Positions 34,140 through 45,299 of a DNA stretch of 64,000 nt are shown here, in pieces; the stretch's first letter is position 1; every line of letters begins with the position of its first letter. The position numbers and the translations under genes are program-made. Below the pieces are notes generated by a model. The model was not told the DNA's origin. It did no database searches and was given only the letters and a program-made list of their open reading frames with translations. Source of the stretch: Erythroxylum novogranatense (taxonomy: Eukaryota; Streptophyta; Magnoliopsida; Malpighiales; Erythroxylaceae); contig CM057232.1 in the NCBI GenBank assembly GCA_029891385.1, forward strand, positions 66,959,824 through 67,023,823, in the 5' to 3' direction.

Positions 34140-35273
34140 CTAGTACGACGTTTAACTCTCTTTGAGGGCACCTATGGCCAAAATGCCATTTCTCGTCACA
34201 GCGGAAACACAACCCTTGAGCTCGTTTTGATTGAGCCTCTGCTGGAGTCAATTTTCAGAATTTGGGTGGGGAGGGAAAGGACAGCTGTTTAGGTGGATCG
34301 GTGGGTAATGTCTTGTATTGTGTTTGGGCTGGTGGAGCTGAGTTTGGGTTGGAATGTGGGAAGGGCTTTTGGGTCAATGGGTTATAAGGTTTAGTCCAAG
34401 TAATGGTTTTGGAGTCATACTTGTGTTGGAAAGCTGATACCTCTCGCTGCTTCGTCTGCCCCCCCTGTCACCCCCAATATTTGGTTCTTCCGTTCAATCC
34501 GGCTAGCTGTATCGATGATATCTTTCAAAGAACGAGGGTTCAAAACAAGCAACTCCGCCTTAATCTTCTCTTGCAATCCATTCATAAAAATAGCTGCCAT
34601 AGTTTCTTCTTCCAAAGCACTCACCGAAGCCGCCAGGAATTCAAACTGAGACCGATACTCCGCCACGGTGCCTGTCTGTCTCATCGCAAAGAAACGATGC
34701 AACAGTGTGCCATCCTGGAGTCCAGCGAAACGCTGCAATATCTGCACCTTCAACTCTTCCTAAGTTGAGAAGGATTTGTTACGTTCCTCAAAACGTAACC
34801 ATGCCTGAGCCTCCCCCTCAAAACACACGCCGACAGCCTCTAGTTTTTCAGCTTCAGTTAGGCGGTTAATGGCGAAATAGCGCTCGGCTCAAAAAATCCA
34901 CGAATCCACATCTTCCCCATCAAAAACAGGTAGCTCCAATTTCCTGGGGTATTTGTCCCTTTCGAAAACTTTTTCTGTCGAAAGTTGAGTAAGGGGTAGT
35001 GTGCCAGGTAATTCGGGGTTAGGGAAATCATTTTGTGTGGTGTTGGTGTTGTCTCCCAAGTTTGCCAGTGGGTGTTTTGGAAAAGCTGGGTTCTCCCAAG
35101 TGGATGGAGGAGCTGTTTGGATGGGTTTGATTTTGGAGAATCAATTGGATATTGGTTTGCGTTTCCTGGAGTTGGGAGATTAATAGGGTGAGATTGGCGT
35201 TAATGCCTTTAACATCATCTTCAAGCTGTTCGACACGGGTTTCCATTCGTGTTTTTGGATACGCTGACTCCAT
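34140..35273 (-). pseudogene. Element G gag
   Basis: Start chosen at Met 35273 (MESAYPKTRMETRVEQLEDD, coiled-coil-like N-terminus) after the leader. Gag core at 34753-34415 (GLQDGTLLHRFFAMRQTGTV, AIFMNGLQEKIKAELL). CCHC knuckle CFRCDEKWHFGHRC at about 34210-34165. Stops and frameshifts lie between 35028 and 34753 and after 34415. Confidence 0.75.
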
Positions 35274-35317
35274 GATTAATGAGAAAATTACACACAGGAA
35301 GTCGTGGGCTTTGGTAG

Positions 35318-35329
35318 GCTCTGATACCA
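35318..35329 (-). other. Element G primer binding site
   Basis: TGGTATCAGAGC on the minus strand. Confidence 0.9.
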
Positions 35330-35332
35330 AAT

Positions 35333-35746
35333 TGTTAGAATCAAACTTCTGGAAATGTAAACAATGAATAGAGAATGTTTCTGTATTGAATTGTAAACGA
35401 CTCTAGTAGATTTTCAAGAGCCTACCTTACTCCTCAGTCAATACAACATTTCAATTTTTCCCTGTATTCCTTTCTATTGTCTCTCATCTATATACTACTG
35501 TTGGTTAACAAACAAGAAACAACTTTTGTAACAAACTTGCCACGCTAATAAACCTACAAATAAACCAAAGAGACAATCCAAACAGACATTCCTTTCAGGA
35601 AAATCAACAATGCAATCGTCACACATGTTGCTTTTATTCTCTTAGTAACAGATTCCTTCTAGACTTCCATGATGGATCCAGCTCTCGGAAAACCCCTATC
35701 CTTTCTCCTTTGATAAACATGACGGACTGCTGGCTTTGGCCCATCA
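35333..35746 (-). repeat. Element G, 5' LTR (414 bp)
   Basis: Pairs with 30202-30614; differences cluster at about 35540-35600. Confidence 0.9.
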
Positions 35747-35751
35747 GAAAC
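35747..35751. repeat. Target duplication of element G, right (GAAAC)
   Basis: Exact copy of 30197-30201; the F LTR resumes here. Confidence 0.85.
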
Positions 35752-36076
35752 CCACTGGGTCAGCCAGTTGGAAATTTTTCGGTCCGGGCATGTACCCCGA
35801 AAAATTCCAGAAAATTCCTAAAATTTCCTAAAAACATGAAACACACAAAAATCCACTCCAATTTATTTTTCAATCCCAAATAACACATTTTTCACATTAA
35901 TCACAGATGCCGGGAAGATGTCAGAAATGCATGTACAATCATGTGCATTTTCAAAAATTACAATTTATGCATATATGGAGATCATATTATGCATGAACAT
36001 ACCGAGATACGTTTACACACTCACAACCCATTCCAAATTACCATTTTACCCTTCCCATCGGTGATGGGATGTTACA
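35752..36076 (-). repeat. Element F, 3' LTR (left), second part
   Basis: Continues the LTR after G and ends GGTGATGGGATGTTACA, matching 43584-43908. Confidence 0.85.
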
Positions 36077-36090
36077 ATTCTCCCCTCCTT
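36077..36090 (-). other. Element F polypurine tract
   Basis: AAGGAGGGGAGAAT on the minus strand. Just upstream (36091-36113) the frame still reads NFEDEI, a remnant of the end of pol shared with A and D. Confidence 0.8.
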
Positions 36091-39000
36091 ATAAAAGAAT
36101 TTCGTCCTCGAAATTTATTTTTGATGCTGGAGGAGGTAGGGGTACTATCATTCTATTTCTTAAAGGCCTTTTAATGTAGAGCCCGGCCTCTACCACCATC
36201 ACTCCAGGTATTATCCTCTTTGTTACTTGTGTGAGTCACAACTCAAACACAAGATCTCACGATTTTGTTCCGCTTTAAGTGGACGCCTCTTACCATTAAG
36301 CCAGTATATATATCGACATAAAACAATACAAATCACTCATACTACTTTTGTTTCATGTTTGCAATAGTTTCTGATGGACCATTTTATGACAAATTTTGTT
36401 ATTCCTATTTCCACCTCTATCCATCTAAGTGCTTCTTGGCCGAGGTGATACTCTTTGAAGTATTTCTTTGAAGTATTAGACTTCCACTAATCTCGTAAGA
36501 TTCTATAATCTCTATATCAATCAACTCAATTAATTTGTCATTAACTTGGATCACTTAACCCCTATTATAAATTCATTTCACAGATCGACATTATCTCAAC
36601 ACAATCATGGCCTTCGACTATTATAGGCCCTATAGGGGTGAACGACCCCTTTTTGCTATAAGACCCCTTATACACTATTCACATGGTGTCATTAATATAG
36701 CAGTTGGTATATTCACAATCAATCTGAACTATACATCAATCTCATATCCTTACGAAGTCCAAATCTATCATTTTTACTTTTGTCTCCATTAGTCAAGTCT
36801 ATTGGTCTAATCATTTGATTTTCCATTCTAAACCATCAATTAGTCTTTCGATGTACTCTTACTAGTACATAAAGCTTGATTATTTGGTGTATAATTCCTC
36901 GATAAGGTTTGCAAATTCTAAATCCTAAATTTGGGTTTTGCTAGTCCTTTTTATACACACCTGATTTTGATTTGGAAAACCAAAAGCTAATCATACTTTC
37001 TTTTTGCCCCCCTGGTTACGTCAAAATCTTGCACCTAATACTACACTAAATTTGATATCCTTATCGCCCAAATTGTGATCTGCTGATAATTTCTTTTTAA
37101 TTTTATTCACCCCATTGAATCGTAGCACTAACTTCATTATGAAGTACTCAATCGCATAATCCTTTTCAATTCCTTAAATCCCACAAATATCTCATTCGTT
37201 GTCGATTTGTATATTAAAAAATATATCCAAAAATATTTCTGTACGAAGTGAATTCTCCAAACTTTCAGAGCAATATCCAATATAACAAATTTCAAGTTAT
37301 CAATCACAATACAGCCCATGAGATTGTACTTGTCCCAATGTACATAAAGCCACTTTATACTATTTCAATAGATCACATTTCAACCTTTACTGGGATACTT
37401 CGTTAAATAATGCAAAATCTCCAAATTAAGGTAGTACAGTCAACCCTTGAGTGAAAATTTTCTCCAAAAAATCCCTTCTTTTACATTTATTAACCATACG
37501 ATTCACACATTTTTCCACAAACGTTTTCATCAAGGGCTAAGATCAGAAAACCTTTAACAACTTCTGAACACATCCAACATACAACCAGTTATAAATTAAC
37601 TCCAAGTCCCGTATACATGTGTTCCTTGCGATTTCGCAGCATTCTATTAACACTTCTATTATCATTAAGTCTCCCAATGTCATATCCGAATACTAATCCA
37701 TCCATTATTTATTTGATCAAACTAAGATTCACTTTAACGAAACTCCTTGAATATGCCAACTATCCTTCTTCACCTTTCAAATACATTTAAGTTACTTTCC
37801 AATCTAAATACAGTTGAAACACTTTACTCTTCAGTAGGATAATAAACTCCTTATACTCTTGATTGACTTTTCCAGCTCTTTAAAAATCAAATTTCTCCAA
37901 TGAGAAACAATTCTCTTATATTTTCTCAGATTCATAAGAATATACTCTGACATATGTTCCTTTACACTAATTTCTCCCCATATATCAATTTATTTACAAT
38001 CGTTACTCCCTGGATTAATAATACATTCATCATATCAACTTTGTACTTTTCGAGCATATTTACATAAAATATACGCGAATCTATATTCGCCTCATATTTG
38101 TAATTAATGTCTCCTTAATATTCAATAAATAGATTGCATAGTCGGATTCTTTATTCCAATATAATGCATTCTACCTCTTACACTTGAGTCTCTGCTAGGG
38201 TTAGGACTCCCCATAATGACTTTTAATTTATTTCAAATTTATCTCTAATTGTCCTTTCATTGATCTTCTTCTTCTTTCTTTCTTTCTTCTTTTTTTTTTT
38301 TAATCATCTGATCGACTTAACCCAATTCAGGAAAATTCTTCTTTAAAAGAAGAGTTCTTGCTACTTTCATTGATACCACTCATAAAATTTTGACTCATTA
38401 ACTGTCGTTACCATTTCTTGTCAGCCATTCACAATGCCTTAAGAAATCAATTTTAACTATTTATAATATCCCATGGAAATCAATTTATGCCATAACTTAT
38501 ATAATAAGAACATCCTTTTTAATAACGATTAAAGCCATTGAAGTACATAATATCAAAATCATTTCGTCTTGTCAAGAGACAAATGTAGGACAACTCACCA
38601 ATCAGTCACTTACGCTAAGAATACCTTGATCTCATTTGATTTTTGACCACACTTCCCTTTTTGCACCTGTCCTTGATCGTGAGGATTTTACCATGATCAT
38701 ATCCTTCTTCTTCTCTCTTTTTGTTCTCTCTTTTATATATATATAAAAATATCAAGCTCAATTCATTCCCAATTGATCACTATAAACACTTTCACTTCGC
38801 ATTCTAACTCTTATTGAACTATAAACTATAAACACCATTATTAGCAACTATCCACCAACTCAGCGACTGCTTCCGATATCATTCCCACACATATGATACA
38901 TATATGCTTCATATTTTCACTTACCATGGTGTTTCCATTATCAAATGTGCATTCACATAGGTAAATCAACTGAACTTTAACAACTTTTTTTTTATTTGTT

Positions 39001-39572
39001 CATACCCATGTAGGTTCATGATCAGATCCAAAATCATAAATGTATAATTATTCTTGATTTTCCACTAACATACTCGGACTCTAAGACATAAACCCTTATT
39101 CATAAACTCTCATCACGGTAATCAAACCTAACTATAGCCTCTCTAGATCATAGAACATCTTATTTTGATCCACTTTATACACTTGAAAAATTTTCCATTT
39201 CTAACATATTTCAATTGTCCAGTATCAATCCTCGACTATAGATTCATATCTATTCTATATTCAAAGATGGACCCCAATATAACACTGATGTTGTATTACA
39301 TAATGCATCCACCAATACCAATTTAATCTTTATTTTTCATATCGAACCATACACTTTTTCTTATTCCATGATATCCAAATGTTCATTTACCACACTCTAA
39401 CATACATCATTTTCCGCACTATTTCTAACTACTTAAACAATTGATACATGCTCATGCATGTGACTCATATGCTGACTTGGGGATCAGTTGCCACTGTCTG
39501 CCATGACATGATTTAAAAGCATGTAACTTAACCCATATTTCAAAAACAGCCCATGTAAGAAAGTACTTCTGG
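36091..39572 (-). other. Element F non-coding interior (about 3.5 kb)
   Basis: AT-rich and without gag, protease, RT, RNase H or integrase motifs in any frame. The only coding trace is the pol-tail remnant at 36091-36113. A pyrimidine tract lies at 38265-38303. This is the internal domain expected of a LARD. Confidence 0.75.
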
Positions 39573-39584
39573 GCTCTGATACCA
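39573..39584 (-). other. Element F primer binding site
   Basis: TGGTATCAGAGC on the minus strand, six bases from the LTR. Confidence 0.9.
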
Positions 39585-40327
39585 CCCAAATGTAACACCC
39601 CACTCCCACAAGACCCGAACCCGACATCGACGGTGATATCCGAGTCCGTGCCCTATGAGGGTGGCGTGCTACATCACTCGGTCAAACTCAGTATAATTTT
39701 TTTTAAACACATATCTATCCACATTATAACTTATACGGAAAACAATTTGCATAAACGAATCAATGGCCTCGGGGATCTTTTCATAAATACCATTATTCCA
39801 ATATGTTAACTTTACAAATTGTCCAAATCAGTAATACAAAAATTCAGAAAAACAAAAATACACTAATGCATACACGAACTGATCCCGACCACCTCTATAC
39901 TGTATTAACCAGCAGACGTCATACTCCCGTTGCCTAACGGGGTACTCTTCTGAGTTCTGAAAAAATAATTGCAATTTTTGGGTGAGTTTTGCGAACTCAG
40001 TGAGGAACCATCATCGATGGTTCACTCAATTCATGCAACACAATATTCACATATTACATATTTTCACATTTGTCGCATAATTAAACACATTGCACAATTG
40101 CACTTGAACATATACATTGGGCCACATTCCATTTGCTTAAATATCTATACTCAATTGAATTTGTAACAAATTCAAACACAAAACAGTTGTTGCCCAATTT
40201 ACACTCAGAAATACACAGAACCACAAAGCAGTTAACCTTTCATTCATTCAAAGAAGTGCGATCCAATGCATATATAGTGCACATGTGATCCTTCCCAATT
40301 TATTACGGTGTTGTGACCGAGCGCCTA

Positions 40328-40507
40328 AACTGTCCCAATATGGGTGCATTAATCGTTGAGCCAAAGGCTCTGAACTGTCCCAATATGGGCGCATTAATCG
40401 TTGAGCCAAAGGCTCTGAACTGTCCCAATATGGGCGCATTAATCGTTGAGCCAAAGGCTCTGAACTGTCCCAATATGGGCGCATTAATCGTTGAGCTATA
40501 GGCTCTG
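40328..40507. repeat. 45-bp tandem repeat in F LTR, 4 copies
   Basis: Units at 40328, 40373, 40418 and 40463. The open frame through it is a by-product of a repeat length divisible by three. Confidence 0.9.
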
Positions 40508-41741
40508 GATCACAGTGGGGCTCGAGGCCCAATATAAACGTTGAGCTTATAGCTCTCGGTGGCTGCTCCGGTCACAACTCTCATTAACTGATCATGCATT
40601 CATGCATGGAATGCATGTGTCACAATTAAACCATATTACATTACAATCGGAGCCAAATTATCACATTCAAACAATTGTTTCACCACAATTCACAGTGTAG
40701 TCACAATCAAAATTTATAATCCCAATTAACACATACATACAATTGGTTCACAAACAATCACATTCCAATCACAATTACCAGTAAAATACTCCTATGCCAT
40801 AATCTCCCACATACATCGGACACCTTCGGTCCATAACATGAGCACAAACAAACGCAAAAGTCGCTCCATTACTCTCCACAGTTGTATAAGTGTAAAATAT
40901 AACCAAATAATAATTGAGGAACCGTCTAGGTTACTCACCTTTTCTCCCGAAGCTAAAGTCTGGAAGTCTCAGGAACGTCTGTTAATTGACGTTCCAAATG
41001 CGTCTCTAAAACAGTCCACATATCCAACATTACCAAATTGGCAAATCAGAAACATTTAATAATGCACATGGAGCAATTAAACATGTACAATGCATGTTCG
41101 TGACATTCCCGGCACTATTACACAATTTCCCGTCACCAATTTTTTCTCTAAACATTAGAAACCCATTGACACTAAAATCACTCAATTCGAACCTCTATAG
41201 GTCCAATTTTAAATAAAACATGGCTTAGGAAAAATCCTTACCCGATCCCCTCACTTCGACCTAACCAATTCCCATCAATTTCCACTCTAAAAATTCCCAA
41301 TTTCACAAGTAAATGAAATTACATATTTCACAAATCCGATGCCTCGAGAATCGGGTCAATCGGACGTCGGATGAAAAAGTTATTCCCAAAACATGTTCAA
41401 ATCAGCACACTATGAAACTTCACTCAGAAAAATGAATATCTTAAAGGCTAAATTGAAAACCGACCTCTTCATAACAATTGTAGAGCTATGTCTCTAGTTT
41501 AATGAGGAAAAAGAATCAGCTCAATCCGATCTCTCTAGCTCAAGATATCCACAAAGTACTAAAATAAGTTCAGACTATTCCCACTGATCCACTCACTTAA
41601 ATTCGACCATTTCCATTTTTTTAATCTCATAAATTCTTAATCTGGTTTAGAAAGATAGAAAAATCTCTTAGGAAACCATCTCTTCGAAAATCAAGTCATT
41701 TGGAGGTCGGATGGAAAAGTTATGCACAAAAGATTAGACAG

Positions 41742-41873
41742 AGGTCGGAGGGCGAGCCGGGCTACCCATTCACCAGGTGAGCTCGGCAAGCGGACGCTCG
41801 CCCGCCTAGCGAGCGTCTCGCTCGCCCGTCCGCATGGGTGAGCATTGCTCGTCCGTCTGGGCGAGCTACGCAG
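41742..41873. repeat. CpG-rich minisatellite island in F right LTR
   Basis: GGGCGAGC/GCTCGCCC repeats; about 40-50 bp shorter than at 28318-28490, with rearranged units. Confidence 0.7.
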
Positions 41874-43908
41874 CTTATAATCCCTTTTTTTTTTAACCAA
41901 CTCTTCTTTCAATAGCTCGATCTTTTCACCCAAATGTCCAAATGATACAAAATCGGTCTCGTTGGAAAGATCTTGGAAAATCCTACAAGTTTCATGAAAA
42001 ACTTGGAATTTAATAACACCTCTAAAGATGTCAAAATTTTGATCAAATCTACTGCCCTCTCAATGACCATACAAACCAGTACCCCATTTTTGCAAAAATC
42101 ATAACTTTCAGTCCCCTTTGTCAAAAATTCCAAACTTTATATCAATCAAAAGAGCAAACAAATGTTAAAACTTTCAAGAACAACTTGGAAGCCAATTCCA
42201 TCTGTAGCCAAATCAAAATCTCAAGCAAAACTTCTACCTACACAAATTTAATCACAATTCTAACCCAATCTTTCAAAATTCATAACTTTCAAACCCATTG
42301 TCGAAAAATTGCATACCATATATCAATCAAAAGCTCAGACAATCAACTACAACTCTCAAGAAGAATGCCGAGCCCAATTCTATCTCTACATAGGTTGCAT
42401 CCTCAAATGAGTGTGGCTGACCTGTTTAACCTTATGAAATCAACCTAAAGCCTAAACCATAACAGAACTTCACAAATTTATATCTTTCAATCCTTACACC
42501 CAATATTCACATAAAATATCTCATTAGAAAGCTATATCAATCCTCTACAACTTTCAGTAATACCAATTTCTTATAATCGGTCTCCATCATCCTAGAAAAA
42601 TTCTCAAAGATTCAGGTCATCAAAATGGAACCAAAGCTCGGATACTGTTCATCCAGCATGTACATTTCAGTCTTCTGAGCTACATTCAAAGCTCTTCCAG
42701 CCATAATTGGGAAAAACTTCCTTCATAGGAATTCTAGCCTTATCTCTCAAGTTTAATTTAAAACAAACCTCAGCACAATTGGACAACCCAATCAAAAGTT
42801 ATGAGCAAAAATCTAAAACCTACACAAATTCCATTTTCCAGATTTCAACCAAAACTTTACCTCTTTCATACAAGCATCACTACCATATCAATAACCTTCC
42901 CATTTAGCAAAAAATTTTAACCACAAATTCATCAAAACATTTTCTTGAGTAATTAACCCCCAATTGGCAGCACACACAAACACAATTTTTCATGCAATCA
43001 AATCCCAAATACCGTGAAACTAATGGTCAAAACAACACAAAGAAAGCATCAATTACCAAATTCAATAACATAAAACAAATTCCTTACCTATACAAGCTTC
43101 CACTCTTCCTCTTCCAACTTTTTTCTCCAATTCTCTACCTTTATCCATCCCAAACGATCATCACTATTAAGGAGGCAATATGCTTAGGCTTGAACACATG
43201 AAGAGGAAGCACTCAAAATAGAAGAGCTTGTGAGAAGGTAGAGAAGAGTAGCACTTACCAAGAAACAAAGACCAATGACAAAGAAGAAGGAAATGAAGAG
43301 CTACGGATGAAAGAGATCTAATAGCCTTCAAAGTGATTTTGTTTAACAAGTTGCAAGGGAAAGAGTCGTAGGTGAAGGAAAGAACAAGACAAAAATAATA
43401 AAGGAAGTAGGACACTTGGCTCTTCATAGAGAAAAAGACAAAAAGCTCAATCAGGACCATTTAATGAACCCTAATCCAAATTTATCTTTGATCCATCTAA
43501 TGCTAATGGCTCTATAACAATTCCAAAATTTTATTTAACCAATAAATCCGTGCCATTAGGCAGTACTTTTCAGTACCGAAAACCCACTCGATCAGCCAAT
43601 TGGAAATTTTCCGGTCCGGGAATGTACCCCGAAAAATTACAGTAAATTCCTGAAATTTCCTAAAAATATGAAACACACAAAAATCCACTCGAATTTATTT
43701 TTCAATCCTAAATAACACATTTTTCACCTTAACCACAGATGCCGGGAAGATGTCAAAAATGCATGTACAATCATGTGCATTTTCAAAAATTACAATTTAT
43801 GCATATATGGAGATCATATTATGCATGAACATACCGAGATACATTTACACACTCACAACCCATTCCAAATTACCATTTTACCCTTTCCATCGGTGATGGG
43901 ATGTTACA

Positions 43909-43913
43909 GCTGG
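43909..43913. repeat. Target duplication of element F, right (GCTGG)
   Basis: Exact copy of 26227-26231. Confidence 0.85.
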
Positions 43914-43964
43914 CGCAGCCCGAGGGGCCACCTCGGGAATAGGGATCCGGACCCGGGCCCAACA
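43914..43964 (+). repeat. Element A, 3' LTR, terminal 51 bp
   Basis: CGCAGCCCGAGGGGCC to GACCCGGGCCCAACA completes the LTR interrupted at 26231. Confidence 0.9.
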
Positions 43965-43969
43965 CACAC
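43965..43969. repeat. Target duplication of element A, right (CACAC)
   Basis: Exact copy of 18530-18534; element E resumes. Confidence 0.85.
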
Positions 43970-44644
43970 TCCCTCACGTGTTTCACTCAGGAATTTGTCC
44001 CTTCCCTCGTGTTTAAGTCACGACAATGACTCCCTCTAATTAGCTCACACACTCTTGCCTTTCACTACTCAAAGTTCTCTGAAATCCAAGTTATAATCAG
44101 AACCACAGTTTCAACAAATCAATGCTCCCAATGTAGCTCGAGTAATAAGAACAACAAACCCCATTTCAAGTAACAAATATGGGATTCCAGATTTTCTTTT
44201 TCCAGATTTTTTTTTTCAGAATTTTTTTTCTCTCCTTTTTTTCATTTTTTTCTCCCCTTTTTTTTCCTCCAACTCTCTCCTTTTCATTCAGATTTTTTTT
44301 TTCATTTTTTTTTTACTTTTTTTCTCCTTTTTTTTTCTTTCGACTCTCTTTTCCTTTTTTTTTTTTCAAACTTTTTTTTGTTTTTTTCCTCCTTTTTTTT
44401 CTTCCGACTCTCTTCTCCCTTTTTTTTTCAAACTCCTTTTTTTCCCGAACTTTTTTTTTATATAAACTAAAAGTTTTCAACAACTAACTGAAAACTCTAA
44501 CTAAAACAAAAACAATAAGAAAATTGAAATTCTAGGCCTAAAGTTAATTCACACCTGAATGAAAGATCTGGCGATAATTGGATGGCGATGGGTAGTGATT
44601 TCCTAAATTTTGATGGAGTTGAATAAGAATTCTCCTCTAAACTA
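43970..44644 (-). other. Element E leader with long homopyrimidine/homopurine tract
   Basis: Untranslated region between PBS and gag. 44190-44462 is almost pure pyrimidine on the plus strand (poly-T with CTCC and CGACTCTCTT interruptions), hence A/G-rich in the E transcript, with loosely repeated units. The Phe-rich open frame here is an artefact. Confidence 0.7.
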
Positions 44645-44656
44645 GCTTTGATACCA
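44645..44656 (-). other. Element E primer binding site
   Basis: TGGTATCAAAGC on the minus strand: one mismatch to the initiator-Met tRNA complement. Confidence 0.75.
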
Positions 44657-44661
44657 AATAA

Positions 44662-45299
44662 TGCGCACCGCGGAAAGATTGACATCAATAGGATGATGAT
44701 TTCAATGGGTATTTTGTCTTATGGGGTTTTGACCTAAAGGAAATAAAAAGGATAGATATTTGGAATTCAGCAAACAAGAAAATAAAAGATATGCAAGGTT
44801 TGATTTCTACGACACCTCTCGGAAACTTGTTCCAAGCAAGCCCGATGATCAAAATAAAACCAAGAAAAGCGAACAATCAACACGCCACAATTGAGGAAAC
44901 AATTGATAAGTGAAAGATGGTTCGAAAAGTAACAAGAACAAGAGAATAATGTTCTCTCTAAAGCCGACGACACTCAAACAATATGATCTAAAAAATTGTA
45001 AAACCTTAAAACATAAGTATTTATACCTAGGTCAAATAATAAAAGGTTGGGCTCAAATACATGGAAGCCCAAAATAAAACAAAGTCCAAAAATTAAATGA
45101 ATAGGTTTGATATCTTCTTGGGCTTAAGTGATGAAACATTAAATAGCCCAAGTCTTCGTGTTTTCAAACTCCAAGTGTATTCGGTCCAAGGATTTGAGTT
45201 AAGTGGATTAGTTTAGGCTCAATTCCATTAAACTCTCCTCCAATAGGCTCAAAGTTTGTCATCTTCTGAAGATAAAAATCCACATCCGCCCAAAGAGCC
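44662..45299 (-). repeat. Element E, 5' LTR, interrupted by element C
   Basis: Matches 3427-4051. Cut at 45299 in the middle of the LTR; the remaining ~77 bp (counterpart of 4052-4128) should lie beyond element C. Confidence 0.7.
45018..45025 (-). promoter_or_regulatory. TATA box of element E LTR, second copy
   Basis: TATAAATA, same context as 3783-3790. Confidence 0.55.

Larger units (their letters stand above)
30202..35746 (-). mobile_element. Element G: short-LTR Ty3 chromovirus (Reina-like)
   Basis: A 5.5-kb element with LTRs of 413 and 414 bp, perfect duplication GAAAC, minus-strand PBS 35318-35329, gag, protease, RT, RNase H, integrase and a C-terminal chromodomain that runs into the 3' LTR. 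Short LTRs plus a classical chromodomain suggest the Reina clade, tentatively. It is the innermost insertion on its branch, yet its LTRs differ at roughly 20-30 positions by eye. Confidence 0.9.
26232..43908 (-). mobile_element. Element F: LARD-like non-autonomous Ty3 retrotransposon, opened by G
   Basis: LTRs: left 26232-30201 plus 35752-36076 (about 4.3 kb without G) and right 39591-43908 (4,318 bp). Interior 36077-39590 (3.5 kb) has no gag-pol. Minus-strand PBS at 39573-39584 and polypurine tract at 36077-36090 show orientation. Perfect duplication GCTGG. LTR termini, the text around them and the short pol-tail remnant next to the polypurine tract resemble element D. Large LTRs with a non-coding interior match the LARD architecture. 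Confidence 0.85.
39591..43908 (-). repeat. Element F, 5' LTR (right, 4,318 bp)
   Basis: Full uninterrupted copy, TGTAACACCCCAC to GGGATGTTACA. Four 45-bp units and a shorter GC island than in the left copy. About nine differences in the first 150 bp compared by eye with the left LTR. Confidence 0.9.
18535..43964 (+). mobile_element. Element A: Tekay-type Ty3 chromovirus with PR-RT deletion, opened by F
   Basis: 5' LTR 18535-20679, PBS, one gag-pol frame 20865-24155, polypurine tract, 3' LTR split into 24143-26231 and 43914-43964 by F. The reassembled 3' LTR is about 2,140 bp against 2,145 bp for the 5' LTR. Perfect 5-bp duplication CACAC. Integrase ends in a chromodomain-like segment, supporting a chromovirus of Tekay type. 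Protease and most of RT are missing. Confidence 0.85.

Noticed and set aside
36091..39572. Searched for a novel gene cargo in the interior of element F
   Set aside because: No frame longer than about 60 codons with coding character on either strand; best described as non-coding.
40328..40507. Regular repeats considered as a CRISPR-like array
   Set aside because: Units are directly adjacent with no unique spacers, sit in an LTR and recur in the partner LTR; the organism is a plant.
40248..40532. 94-codon minus-strand frame with a repeated RLMRPYWDSSEPLAQ-like unit, resembling a repeat protein
   Set aside because: It is the reverse reading of the 45-bp LTR minisatellite, open only because 45 is divisible by three; no start context or homology.
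44179..44487. 102-codon Phe/Ser/Pro-rich frame that looks like a membrane protein
   Set aside because: Low-complexity homopyrimidine tract in the leader of element E on the opposite strand.
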